A stretch of DNA of 33,639 nucleotides, from the NCBI GenBank assembly GCA_904387055.1, contig CAJFKV010000021.1:1-33639 (forward strand), in the 5' to 3' direction. How positions within the stretch are numbered: the first letter of the stretch is position 1; each line of letters opens with the position of its first letter. Below, piece after piece: positions 17,377-25,171 of this stretch. This DNA is from Candidatus Heteroruminococcus faecigallinarum (GTDB taxonomy: Bacteria; Bacillota; Clostridia; Oscillospirales; Ruminococcaceae). The notes under the pieces were generated by a model, which was not told the DNA's origin, searched no databases, and saw only the letters and a program-made list of their open reading frames with translations. Made by a program: the position numbers and the translations under genes.

Positions 17377-18045
17377 ATGAAGATGATGGAGGCCAGGGAA
17401 CAGCTGGTCTACTATGGAAAAGAGCTGATCGGGCAGCGGCTGACCACCGGCACCGGGGGAAACCTGAGCGTTTTTGACCGGGAAACCGGCCTCATGGCCA
17501 TTACCCCCAGCGGCATCGACTTTTTTGCCACCAGGCCGGAGGACATTGTGATTATGACCCTGGACGGCCAGGTGGTGGAAGGAACCCGCAAGCCTTCCAG
17601 CGAGGTGGACCTGCATCGGATCTTCTACCAGCACCGGCCGGACATCGGCGGCCTCGTCCATTCCCATTCCATCTACTGCACCACCATCGCCTGTATGGGG
17701 TGGGAGATCCCGCCGGTCCACTATGTGATCGGCGTGGCGGGAAAGTCGGTGCGCTGCACCCCATACTGCACCTTCGGCAGCTGGGAACTGGCCCAGGCGG
17801 CCCTGGAGGGAATGCAGGACCGGTACGCAGTGCTGCTGGGCAACCACGGAGTGATTGCCGGGGCCGGCACCCTGAAGGATGCCTTTGACAATCTGCGGTC
17901 GGTGGAATTTGTGGCAGAGCTGTACTACCGCACCCGGAGCCTGGGGGAGCCCAAGCTCATCAGCAGCCAGCAGATGGACCAGGTTCTGGAGAAATTCCAG
18001 ACCTACGGCCAGCCTGCGGAGTCGATGCCACAGGAAAAGGAATGA
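17377..18045 (+). CDS. Class II (zinc) sugar-phosphate aldolase, FucA-like
   Basis: This 222-residue protein matches the L-fuculose-1-phosphate aldolase family in length and residues: TGTGGNLS (25-32, phosphate binding), catalytic E76 in SSEVDLH, and zinc ligands H95, H97 (VHSHSIY) and H157 (GNHGV), equal to E. coli FucA E73, H92, H94 and H155. It would cleave a 1-phosphorylated ketose into dihydroxyacetone phosphate and an aldehyde such as lactaldehyde or glycolaldehyde. The kinase upstream can supply the phosphate and the dehydrogenases can remove the aldehyde. Only 3 nt separate it from the second SorC gene. Decarboxylating or epimerising relatives exist, so the reaction is probable, not certain. 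Confidence 0.92.
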   Translation: MKMMEAREQLVYYGKELIGQRLTTGTGGNLSVFDRETGLMAITPSGIDFFATRPEDIVIMTLDGQVVEGTRKPSSEVDLHRIFYQHRPDIGGLVHSHSIYCTTIACMGWEIPPVHYVIGVAGKSVRCTPYCTFGSWELAQAALEGMQDRYAVLLGNHGVIAGAGTLKDAFDNLRSVEFVAELYYRTRSLGEPKLISSQQMDQVLEKFQTYGQPAESMPQEKE

Positions 18046-18048
18046 ATC

Positions 18049-18981
18049 ATGTACGACGACTATGAACGTCTTTTGGCCAAAGTAGCCGCTCTATACTATG
18101 TGGACGACGTTCCCCAGAACGTCATCGCCCAGCAGCTGGGACTTTCCAAGTCGAAGGTGTGCCGGATGCTGGCGGAGGCCAAGCGCCGGGGAATTGTCCG
18201 CGCCACCGTGTATACCACCCACGAATACAGCGACCTGGAGCGGGAATTTGAAAAGCGATACAACCTGCGGGAGGCGATCATCGTCTCCAGCGATACGGAC
18301 CCCATGGCCGAAATCGGCACCGCCGGGGCGGAATACCTGCGGCGGGTGGTGCGGGAAGGGGACATCATCGGGGTTTCCTGGGGACGGACCCTTCTCAGCG
18401 TGGCCGAAAAGCTTTCCCCCCTGCGGGTGGACAATGTAAGCGTTGTCCAGCTGGTGGGCGGGCTGGATACCCAGATGAACCAGCTGCAGTCCAGCAAGCT
18501 GGCCATGCAGTTTGCCATGGCCTGCGGCTGCACTGCCCAGCTGCTCTACTGCCCGGCCAAGGCCCCCACCCAGGAGGTGATGAGCGGCCTCATGCTGGAC
18601 CCGGTGATCAACCGGGTGTTCCAGATGGGCCGCCGGGCCACCATTGCGCTGGTGGGAATCGGGGCGATGGTCGCCAGCGGGGAGCTGTTCCGCAACGGCT
18701 ATATCCCCTACGAAACCCTCCACAACCTGAAGGAGGGGGGCGCCGTGGGCGACGTGTGCATGCGGTTCTACGACGAAAACGGCCAGGAAACGGCCAACAC
18801 CCTGGGCCCCCTCACCATGTCCATCCCCCTGGAGGATCTGAAAAAGATCCCCAATGTGGTCTGCCTGGCGGCCGGCAAGGAGAAGGGGGACGCCATCCTG
18901 GGGGCGCTGAAGGGCGGCATCGCCAAAACGTTTATTACCGACAAGGCAACGGCGGATTTTATCCTGACCCTTGACCGCTGA
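18049..18981 (+). CDS. Second SorC-family transcriptional regulator
   Basis: This 310-residue paralogue of the regulator at 3112 has the same layout: helix-turn-helix at about 20-42 (VPQNVIAQQLGLSKSKVCRM), then the sugar-phosphate-binding domain with GVSWGRTL, VVQLVGGLD, IALVGIGAM and CLAAGKEKGDAILGALKGG. It is cotranscribed with the aldolase (3-nt gap), so it is likely a local regulator of the kinase-aldolase operon, sensing a phosphorylated intermediate. The two SorC proteins share motifs but are clearly diverged (GGPQ versus AGKEK near the C-terminus), which suggests different ligands. Confidence 0.94.
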   Translation: MYDDYERLLAKVAALYYVDDVPQNVIAQQLGLSKSKVCRMLAEAKRRGIVRATVYTTHEYSDLEREFEKRYNLREAIIVSSDTDPMAEIGTAGAEYLRRVVREGDIIGVSWGRTLLSVAEKLSPLRVDNVSVVQLVGGLDTQMNQLQSSKLAMQFAMACGCTAQLLYCPAKAPTQEVMSGLMLDPVINRVFQMGRRATIALVGIGAMVASGELFRNGYIPYETLHNLKEGGAVGDVCMRFYDENGQETANTLGPLTMSIPLEDLKKIPNVVCLAAGKEKGDAILGALKGGIAKTFITDKATADFILTLDR

Positions 18982-19025
18982 AAAGCGGCCGGGAGAAGCC
19001 GTTTCGCCGGTAAGGAGATTGGTTT

Positions 19026-19673
19026 ATGGGGTATACCACCGTAATTTTTGACTACGACGGCACGCTGGTGGATTCCCAGGAGGGAATTGCCAAGGGGTTT
19101 CAGCAGGCCCTGGCTGCCTACGGCATCCGGGAAGAGGTGGAGGAGATCAAGAAGCTGATCGGGCCGCCCCTTTCCCGCACCATCGTCACCAAGTATGGCT
19201 TTGGCGAGGAGGATGCCAAGGAGGCCATGGCCATCTTCCGCCGGTATGTGCGGGAGCATGGAAACGAGGAATGCCGGGTGTTTGACGGGGTGCCGGAGAT
19301 GCTCCGGGGCCTGCGGGAGGCGGGGCTGTCCCTGGCCATTGCCACCAACAAGCCGGAGAGCATCGCCCTCCCCCAGATCCGTTACCTGGGCCTGGAGCCG
19401 TACTTTTCCGCCATTATGGCCAACAACGACGCCCAGGACCGGGGGCCCAAAAGCGACTTTGTCCGGATGGCCCTGGAGGCCTGCGGCGGGTCGGCTGCCC
19501 AATCCTTGATGGTGGGCGACCGGCGAAACGACATTGAGGGGGGAAAGGCAGTGGGTCTGGACACCGCCGGGGTGCTGTATGGCTACGGTTCCCCCGAAGA
19601 GATCCGGGACAGCGCCCCCACCTATGTGGCGGCCACCCCCCTGGAGATTCTGAATCTGGTAAAAAACGCGTGA
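19026..19673 (+). CDS. HAD-superfamily phosphatase (phosphoglycolate phosphatase-like)
   Basis: This 215-residue haloacid-dehalogenase hydrolase has the nucleophile motif DYDGTLVDS (D9, D11), a helical cap (about 15-80), motif II in AIATNKPES (about 100-108), and motif III/IV MVGDRRNDIEGGKAVGL (about 161-177). Members dephosphorylate small sugar phosphates such as phosphoglycolate. Here it could remove phosphate from an intermediate or dead-end product of the kinase-aldolase pathway. It begins 44 nt after the SorC gene with AAGGAG at 9 nt. A short hairpin (GAAGGC/GCCTTTC) directly at its stop may close the operon. Confidence 0.9.
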   Translation: MGYTTVIFDYDGTLVDSQEGIAKGFQQALAAYGIREEVEEIKKLIGPPLSRTIVTKYGFGEEDAKEAMAIFRRYVREHGNEECRVFDGVPEMLRGLREAGLSLAIATNKPESIALPQIRYLGLEPYFSAIMANNDAQDRGPKSDFVRMALEACGGSAAQSLMVGDRRNDIEGGKAVGLDTAGVLYGYGSPEEIRDSAPTYVAATPLEILNLVKNA

Positions 19674-19753
19674 AGGCTGCGGCCTTTCAGGCGTTTGCAT
19701 AAAATGTACACAACAATGGAACTGTGAGATCACTTCAAAGGAGGACAACACGT

Positions 19754-20806
19754 ATGAAAGCTGCTGTCTGGCATGGGTACAAGGACGTCCGCATCGAGGA
19801 CAAGGAGATCCCGGCTGCCAAGCCCGGCTATGTCACCATCAAGGTGAACTACGCGGGCATCTGCGGGACCGACCGTCACGAGTATGTGGGCCCCAACTTT
19901 ATCCCCGTTACCAAGCCCCACCGCCTCACCGGCAAGACCGCGCCCCTCACCATGGGACATGAGTTTTCCGGCGTGATCAGCGAGGTGGGCGAAGGCGTGG
20001 AAGGCTGGAAGGTGGGCGATCGTGTCACCGCCAACGGCACCCTCTGCTGCGGCGAGTGTGAAACCTGCAAGTCCGGCCGGTACAACGTCTGCGAGAAGCT
20101 GGGCTTCCTGGGCGTGGGCATCGACGGCGCCTTTGCCGAGTATGTCACCGTGGAGGCTGCCCGCCTCTTCAAGATTCCCGACAACGTGACCCAGCGGCAG
20201 GCGGTCCTGGCCGAGCCGTTGGCCTGCGGCATCCATTCCACCCGCCTGCTGGGAGACATCACCGGCCAGGATGTGGTCATCAGCGGCCCCGGCATCATCG
20301 GCCTGGCCTGCTTCTTTGCCGCCAAGTTTGCCGGCGCCGGCAAGATCCTGGTTTCCGGCGTGGGCAAGGCCCGCAAGGAGCTGATCGAGAAGTACGGCGG
20401 CACCTACTTTGACGTAAAGGACGGCAATCTGGTGGACGCTGTCCGGGAGTGGAGCGACGGCAAGATGGCCGGCGTTGTCTACGAGTGCGTTGGTTCCCAG
20501 CGGACCCTGGACGACTGCATCAACGTGATGAAGCCCTGCGCCAAGCTGATGGTGATGGGCGTCTTTGAGAAATCGCCTGTTTTCCCCATGAACCTCTTCC
20601 AGGAGGCGGAGCGGGAGATGTACACCTCCCAGGCCCATGTGGACGAGATCGGCATCGCCCTGAAGTATATTTCCGAAGGCAAGATCGACACCGAGGAGCT
20701 GATTACCCGGGAGGTCACCCTGGATACCCTGGTGCAGGATGGCTTTGAGGAGCTGATTGCCAATGGTCCTCAGCATATCAAGGTGGTCATCAAGATCAAT
20801 CCCTGA
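19754..20806 (+). CDS. Zinc alcohol dehydrogenase, 2,3-butanediol/sorbitol dehydrogenase-like
   Basis: This 350-residue MDR dehydrogenase has catalytic zinc ligands C37 (GICGTDRHEY), H69 and E70 (MGHEF), and structural zinc cysteines C99, C102, C105 and C113. ICGTDRHEYVGPNFIP followed by the insertion before MGHEFSG is the pattern of (R,R)-2,3-butanediol dehydrogenases. The nucleotide motif is GPGIIGLACFFAAKFAG. The start is ATG 19754, preceded by AAAGGAGG; an extension to 19724 lacks a ribosome site. It differs from the dehydrogenase at 12534, so the cluster encodes two secondary-alcohol dehydrogenases. It probably cotranscribes with the PLP lyase 49 nt downstream. Acetoin/butanediol is the family's best guess, but other vicinal diols are possible. 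Confidence 0.92.
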   Translation: MKAAVWHGYKDVRIEDKEIPAAKPGYVTIKVNYAGICGTDRHEYVGPNFIPVTKPHRLTGKTAPLTMGHEFSGVISEVGEGVEGWKVGDRVTANGTLCCGECETCKSGRYNVCEKLGFLGVGIDGAFAEYVTVEAARLFKIPDNVTQRQAVLAEPLACGIHSTRLLGDITGQDVVISGPGIIGLACFFAAKFAGAGKILVSGVGKARKELIEKYGGTYFDVKDGNLVDAVREWSDGKMAGVVYECVGSQRTLDDCINVMKPCAKLMVMGVFEKSPVFPMNLFQEAEREMYTSQAHVDEIGIALKYISEGKIDTEELITREVTLDTLVQDGFEELIANGPQHIKVVIKINP

Positions 20807-20855
20807 TAGAAGATACAACTGCGTCCCCAAATTACAGAAAAGGAGATAGACTACA

Positions 20856-22052
20856 ATGGATGTAAGCAATGCGAAATTTGCAACCAAAGCTGTCCATGCT
20901 GGCCAGATGCCCGAGGAGAAGACCGGTGCTCTGATCGCCCCTCTGTTCATGAACAGCACCTATGTGTGGACCTCGGAGAAGATGGAGCGGTATCTCCACG
21001 GCGATAAGGCCGGTATCTTCACCTACGGCCGTTCCCGCAATCCTACCCAGAACGACCTGCAGGACAAGGTGAAGACCCTGGAGGGCGCGGAGGCTGCCCT
21101 GTCCACCGCTTCCGGTATGGCTGCCATCGCCCTGGCTGTGATGCAGGCTGCCCACTCCGGCGACCATGTCATCGCCAACAAGACCGTCTACGGCGGCACC
21201 TATGCCCTGATGACCAAGATCTTTGAGGAGCTGAAGATCGAGGTTACCTTTGTGGACGACATGAAGCCCGCTACCCTGGATGCGGCTCTCCGGCCCAACA
21301 CCAAGGTTGTGTACTCCGAGACGATGGCCAACCCCACCCTGTCGGTTGCCAATCTGACCGAGATTGCCCAGTGGGCCAAGGCTCACAAGGTGACCTCCAT
21401 CATCGACAGCACCTTCACCTCTCCCTACCTGGTGCGTCCGCTGGAGTTCGGCATTGACGTGGTTGTCCACAGCACCACCAAGTACATCAACGGCCACGGC
21501 GACATCATCGGCGGCATCATCGCCGGCAGCTTCGAGTTTGTGGACGCCATCCGCAGCTCCATGTACCAGGAGCTGGGCCCCGTTCCCAGCCCCTTCTCCT
21601 GCTGGCTGCAGCTGCGGGGCCTCAAGACCCTCCATCTGCGGATGAAGCAGCACTGCGCCAACGCTCTGGCCCTGGCCCAGTGGCTGGAGAAGCAGGATGC
21701 GGTGGAAAAGGTTATCTACCCCGGCCTGGAGAGCCATCCCGACCACGAGCTGGCCAAGAAGCAGTTCGGCGGCCTGGGCTACGGCGGCATCGTCACCTTC
21801 ATCATGAAGGGCGACGACATCGAGAGCCCCAAGAAGGTGATCGACAACTGCCACCTGGCCAAGTACTGCGTGAGCCTGGGCGATCTGGATACCCTGATCG
21901 AGCAGCCCGCTACCATGACCCACGGCAAGATTGATCGTGAGGAGCGGTACAAGATGGGCGTTACCGACGGCATGATCCGTGTGTCCGTGGGCGTCGAGGA
22001 CATCGACGACATCATTGCGGACTTTGACCATGCGTTCAAGGCCCTTGGCTAA
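20856..22052 (+). CDS. Cys/Met-metabolism PLP enzyme (gamma-lyase or gamma-synthase type)
   Basis: This 398-residue fold-type-I pyridoxal-phosphate enzyme has K209 (VVHSTTKYINGH, Schiff base), Y112 (TVYGGTY, ring stacking), D184 (IIDSTFTSP), and SGM near 86-88. The family contains methionine gamma-lyase, cystathionine gamma-lyase/synthase and homoserine sulfhydrylases. The cysteine that marks classic methionine gamma-lyases (the second residue after that tyrosine) is glycine here, so a cystathionine/homocysteine-type or generic gamma-lyase is equally possible. Gamma-elimination would release 2-oxobutyrate, ammonia and a thiol. The 2-oxoacid:ferredoxin oxidoreductase unit lies downstream under separate control. 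AAGGAGA precedes the ATG and a strong terminator follows. Confidence 0.9.
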   Translation: MDVSNAKFATKAVHAGQMPEEKTGALIAPLFMNSTYVWTSEKMERYLHGDKAGIFTYGRSRNPTQNDLQDKVKTLEGAEAALSTASGMAAIALAVMQAAHSGDHVIANKTVYGGTYALMTKIFEELKIEVTFVDDMKPATLDAALRPNTKVVYSETMANPTLSVANLTEIAQWAKAHKVTSIIDSTFTSPYLVRPLEFGIDVVVHSTTKYINGHGDIIGGIIAGSFEFVDAIRSSMYQELGPVPSPFSCWLQLRGLKTLHLRMKQHCANALALAQWLEKQDAVEKVIYPGLESHPDHELAKKQFGGLGYGGIVTFIMKGDDIESPKKVIDNCHLAKYCVSLGDLDTLIEQPATMTHGKIDREERYKMGVTDGMIRVSVGVEDIDDIIADFDHAFKALG

Positions 22053-22072
22053 TCCAGTTTCCTTGTAAAAAA

Positions 22073-22099
22073 GACGGCCCCCAGGGGCCGTCTTTTTTT
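22073..22099 (+). terminator. Strong intrinsic terminator after the PLP lyase
   Basis: The stem GACGGCCC / GGGCCGTC is followed by seven T residues and preceded by an A-run, so it can terminate in both directions. It ends the long plus-strand block that began at 10890 or at a later internal promoter. Confidence 0.9.
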
Positions 22100-22188
22100 G
22101 TGGGAAAGAAGATGCAGGGTGGGGGACCTTTCATCAACCTGGCCAAAAAGTGAGAAGAATTCTTGTGGGCATTTTTTCGACAGGGTGG

Positions 22189-22217
22189 TTGACGCGAGGA
22201 AAAGGGGGTGGTATACT
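22189..22217 (+). promoter_or_regulatory. Promoter of the GntR-oxidoreductase operon
   Basis: TTGACG (22189-22194) and TATACT (22212-22217) are separated by 17 bp, with TGG just before the -10 giving an extended -10. It predicts transcription start near 22224, inside the operator. Confidence 0.8.
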
Positions 22218-22218
22218 G

Positions 22219-22229
22219 TTGTCAGACAA
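22219..22229. promoter_or_regulatory. GntR/FCD-type operator overlapping the start of transcription
   Basis: TTGTCAGACAA is a perfect inverted repeat fitting the FadR-subfamily consensus TNGTNNNACNA. It begins 1 nt after the -10, so bound protein would block initiation. A related palindrome TGTCGACA lies at 22257-22264 in the leader. Confidence 0.65.
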
Positions 22230-22317
22230 GAGAGATGAGCGGAAAACTCTGACACTTGTCGACAGTTGTGCAGGAAAATATCCCGCATTTTTTGGGCAGA
22301 AAGGGGAGATTTCGCCG

Positions 22318-23073
22318 ATGAAGCCGCGCAGCGACGACCCGTTGGACCGTTTGAAGGAAAACGGCCCCTCCAGCATGTCGGACAAGTTGTTCGACAAATT
22401 GCGCCGGCTGATTGTCAGCGGCGAGCTGCCCGCCGGCTACACCTTTCCCAACGAGAATATTCTCTGCGAGAAGCTCTCGGTGGGGCGCAGCACCCTGCGG
22501 GAAGCCTACAAGACCCTGGCTGCCTTTGGGTTTGTCACCCGCACCAAGGCGGGGACCATCGTCAACGATGTGGACACCATTGTATCCACCGCGCCGCTGG
22601 GCATGGCTGCCGAGATGTGCACGCCAGGCGACCTGGCGGAATTCCGCTTGATGCTGGAGATGGAGATTGCCCGGTACGCGGCCATGCGGGCCACCGAGGA
22701 GGACCTGGCCGAGATGGAAGCGGTGGTGGCCGAGGGCCGCAAGCAGGCGGGAAACATTGCCCAGCTGGCCCGGTGTGACATCCAGTTCCACATGCTGGTG
22801 GCCAGGGCGTCCCACAACGTGCTGCTGCGCAGCGCCATGATGACCTGTTCCGACCTGTACGAGACGGGCGTCAGCCGCAACTACTACCGGCTGATGATGA
22901 AGGAACCGGCGGTCATCGATGATTCATTCGATCAACACGCGGCGGTGTTGCAGGCTATTCGGGAGCATGATCCCGCCAAGGCCCGCCGCTGTATGCGGGA
23001 GCATATCCAACGCGTGTATGGTACAACCCAGGGAGAAAGCGATTCCACGAGTCAGAAGGAGGTTATTCCATGA
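22318..23073 (+). CDS. GntR-family (FCD subfamily) transcriptional regulator
   Basis: This 251-residue regulator has an N-terminal winged helix (about 18-85: MSDKLFDKLRRLIVSGELPAG, then LCEKLSVGRSTLREAYKTLAAFGFV) and an all-helical FCD effector domain (about 95-225) with RLMLEMEIARYAA, DIQFHMLVARASHN and DDSFDQHAAVLQAI, including the metal-ligand pattern D/H, H, H. FCD proteins sense organic acids or acyl compounds. The start is the ATG at 22318 with AAGGGGAG upstream; the frame is open to 22150 but that segment contains the promoter and operator. The stop overlaps the next gene's start (ATGA), so it is translated together with the oxidoreductase and likely represses its own operon until a 2-oxoacid or related acid appears. 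Confidence 0.92.
   Translation: MKPRSDDPLDRLKENGPSSMSDKLFDKLRRLIVSGELPAGYTFPNENILCEKLSVGRSTLREAYKTLAAFGFVTRTKAGTIVNDVDTIVSTAPLGMAAEMCTPGDLAEFRLMLEMEIARYAAMRATEEDLAEMEAVVAEGRKQAGNIAQLARCDIQFHMLVARASHNVLLRSAMMTCSDLYETGVSRNYYRLMMKEPAVIDDSFDQHAAVLQAIREHDPAKARRCMREHIQRVYGTTQGESDSTSQKEVIP
22387..22397. promoter_or_regulatory. Second GntR-type half-palindrome inside the regulator gene
   Basis: TTGTTCGACAA also fits TNGTNNNACNA with matching TTGT/ACAA arms. It lies 170 bp downstream of the first site, within codons 24-27. Two sites could allow looping or roadblock repression, but a coding coincidence is possible. Confidence 0.3.
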
Positions 23074-23648
23074 AAGACGTAGTAGAAATCAGATGGCATG
23101 GCCGTGGCGGACAGGGCGCAAAGACCGCTGCTCTGCTGCTGGCGGACGCTGCCTTCAACACCGGCAAGTATGTCCAGGGCTTCCCGGAATACGGCCCCGA
23201 GCGGATGGGCGCGCCCATCACCGCCTACAACCGGATCAGCAGTGAGAAGATCACGGTCCACAGCAACATCTACGATCCGGATTATGTGGTCGTGGTGGAC
23301 GAGAGCCTGCTGTCCTCGGTGGACTGCACCAAGGGCCTGAGCCCCGAGGGCGCCATCATCATCAACTCCAGCAAGACCCCCGACGAGCTGCGCCCCCACC
23401 TGAAGGGCTACACCGGCAAGGTGTGCACCATCGACGCCGGCCGGATCTCCGAGGAGACCATCGGCAAGAACTTCCCCAACACCCCCATGCTGGCGGCGGT
23501 TGTGAAGGTGAGCGGCGTGGTGGACGCGGAGGAGTTCCTCAAGGATATGGAGGGTTCCTTCAAGCACAAGTTCGCCACCAAGCCCCAGGTTATCGAGGGT
23601 AACCTGAAGGCTCTCAAAAGATCGATGGAGGAGGTTGTAATCGGATGA
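23070..23648 (+). CDS. porC: 2-oxoacid:ferredoxin oxidoreductase, gamma subunit
   Basis: This 192-residue protein has the gamma-domain signature RWHGRGGQGAKTAA (8-21), FPEYGPERMGAPITAYNRIS (38-57) and DPDYVVVVDESLL. In the four-subunit pyruvate/2-oxoisovalerate-type enzymes this subunit helps bind CoA and completes the catalytic assembly. It overlaps the upstream regulator by 4 nt and the ferredoxin subunit downstream by 4 nt. The order gamma-delta-alpha-beta is that of archaeal and Thermotoga-type enzymes, as opposed to the fused single-chain enzyme common in Clostridia. The substrate (pyruvate, 2-oxobutyrate, branched-chain) cannot be settled from this subunit. Confidence 0.92.
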   Translation: MKDVVEIRWHGRGGQGAKTAALLLADAAFNTGKYVQGFPEYGPERMGAPITAYNRISSEKITVHSNIYDPDYVVVVDESLLSSVDCTKGLSPEGAIIINSSKTPDELRPHLKGYTGKVCTIDAGRISEETIGKNFPNTPMLAAVVKVSGVVDAEEFLKDMEGSFKHKFATKPQVIEGNLKALKRSMEEVVIG

Positions 23649-23953
23649 TTCGCAAGGCTAGTGAAATTCATGAGGATATCAAGTGGCAGGACATCACCCC
23701 CGGCGGCGTGATCTATGAGGGTGGTACCTCGGCCATGGTGGAGACCGGCGAGTGGAGATCCATGAAGCCTGTGTGGGACCCCACCAAGTGCAAGCAGTGC
23801 CTGCTGTGCGCCCCTGTGTGCCCCGACTGCTCCATCCCTGTGAACGCTGACGGCAAGAGAGAGGACTTTGACTACTTCTTCTGCAAGGGCTGCGGCATCT
23901 GCTATAAGGTCTGCCCCTTCGGCGCGATCAGCTACGAGAAAGACGTAAAGTAA
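23645..23953 (+). CDS. porD: 2-oxoacid:ferredoxin oxidoreductase, delta (ferredoxin) subunit
   Basis: This 102-residue protein binds two [4Fe-4S] clusters through CKQCLLCAPVCP and CKGCGICYKVCP motifs (about 47-58 and 80-91), joined by the PDCSIPVNADGK linker. It passes electrons from the thiamine-bound intermediate to a free ferredoxin. The N-terminal 45 residues match the usual delta-subunit extension. It overlaps the gamma gene and is 18 nt from the chosen alpha start. Confidence 0.94.
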   Translation: MIRKASEIHEDIKWQDITPGGVIYEGGTSAMVETGEWRSMKPVWDPTKCKQCLLCAPVCPDCSIPVNADGKREDFDYFFCKGCGICYKVCPFGAISYEKDVK

Positions 23954-23971
23954 GGAGGCGTGAAGAGCATT

Positions 23972-25153
23972 ATGGGAATCAGAGAGAGACTTTCCGGTAA
24001 TGAGGCAGTCGCCTTTGCCATGAAGCAGATTAACCCTGACGTCATGGGTGCGTTCCCCATTACCCCCAGCACCGAAATCCCCCAGTATTTTGCCCAGTAT
24101 GTGGATAACGGCGAGGTAGACACCGAGTTCATCGCGGTGGAGTCCGAGCATTCCGCCATGTCCAGCTGCATCGGTTCCGAGGCGGCCGGCGCCCGGACGG
24201 TGACCGCTACCTCTTCCTGCGGCCTGGCCCTCATGTGGGAGATGCTGTATGTGGCAGCGTCCAACCGTCTGCCCATTACCCTCAACTGTGTCAACCGCGC
24301 CCTGAGCGGCCCCATCAACATCAACAACGATCACAGCGACTCGATGGGCGCCCGGGATTCCGGCTGGATCCAGATCTATGCCGAGACCAACCAGGAAGCC
24401 TACGACAACATGGTGCAGGCCTTCCGCATTGGCGAGCATGAAAAGGTCATGCTGCCGGTGATGGTTTGCCAGGACGGCTTCATCACCTCCCATGCCATCG
24501 AGAACATCGAGCTGCTGGAGGACGAGAAGGTGAAGGCCTTCGTGGGCGAATACAAGCCTCACGACTACCTGCTGAAGAAGGAGAACCCCGTAGCCTACGG
24601 CGCCTACGACACCGCCGCCTACTATCTGGAGCACAAGCGCCAGCAGGCCCAGGCCATGATGGACGCCAAGGACGTGATCCTCCAGGTGGCCAAGGAGTTC
24701 GAGGCCATCAGCGGCCGTCATTACGGCCTCATTGAGGAGTACATGATGGACGATGCCGAGACCGCCATCGTCATCATCGGTTCTTCCGCCGGTACCGCCA
24801 AGGAGACCATCCGCCAGATGCGGGCGGAGGGCAAGAAGGTGGGCCTGGTGAAGATCCGCGTCTTCCGCCCCTTCCCCAAGGATGAGCTGGCTGCCGCCCT
24901 GTGCAAGGTGAAGGCTGTCGCCGTGATGGATAAGGCCGAGAGCTTCAACGGTCAGGGCGGTCCCCTGTACGCCGAGACCTGTGCCGCTCTCTACGGCAAG
25001 AAGAATGCTCCCATGATGGTGGATTACATCTACGGTCTGGGCGGCCGTGACGTCCGTGTGGAGAGCATCCGCACCGTCTACGAGGCCCTGGAGAAGATCG
25101 TCGCCGACGGCGAGCCCGGCGAGACCTACCGTTACCTGGATGTGAGAGAATAA
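23972..25153 (+). CDS. porA: 2-oxoacid:ferredoxin oxidoreductase, alpha subunit
   Basis: This 393-residue subunit carries the thiamine pyrimidine domain and transketolase C-like domain. Early motifs are RLSGNEAVAFAMKQINPDV and GAFPITPSTEIPQ (the ITPST loop contacts CoA or substrate), then VESEHSAMSSCIGSEAAGARTVTATSS. ATG at 23972 (MGIRERLSGNEAV) is preferred because it gives the usual N-terminus; a GTG at 23960 lies only 1 nt from AGGAGG, and the spacing to the ATG (13 nt) is also non-ideal, so the start is not certain. It pairs with the beta subunit to form the active site that decarboxylates a 2-oxoacid to acyl-CoA. Confidence 0.93.
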   Translation: MGIRERLSGNEAVAFAMKQINPDVMGAFPITPSTEIPQYFAQYVDNGEVDTEFIAVESEHSAMSSCIGSEAAGARTVTATSSCGLALMWEMLYVAASNRLPITLNCVNRALSGPININNDHSDSMGARDSGWIQIYAETNQEAYDNMVQAFRIGEHEKVMLPVMVCQDGFITSHAIENIELLEDEKVKAFVGEYKPHDYLLKKENPVAYGAYDTAAYYLEHKRQQAQAMMDAKDVILQVAKEFEAISGRHYGLIEEYMMDDAETAIVIIGSSAGTAKETIRQMRAEGKKVGLVKIRVFRPFPKDELAAALCKVKAVAVMDKAESFNGQGGPLYAETCAALYGKKNAPMMVDYIYGLGGRDVRVESIRTVYEALEKIVADGEPGETYRYLDVRE

Positions 25154-25171
25154 GGGGAGGAGGAACGAATT

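Noticed and set aside
14657-17377. 906-codon minus-strand open frame opposite the hydroxyacid dehydrogenase and CoA-disulfide reductase
   Set aside because: GC-rich codons of real plus-strand genes leave the opposite strand open; the sequence is His/Gln/Gly-rich with no family motif.
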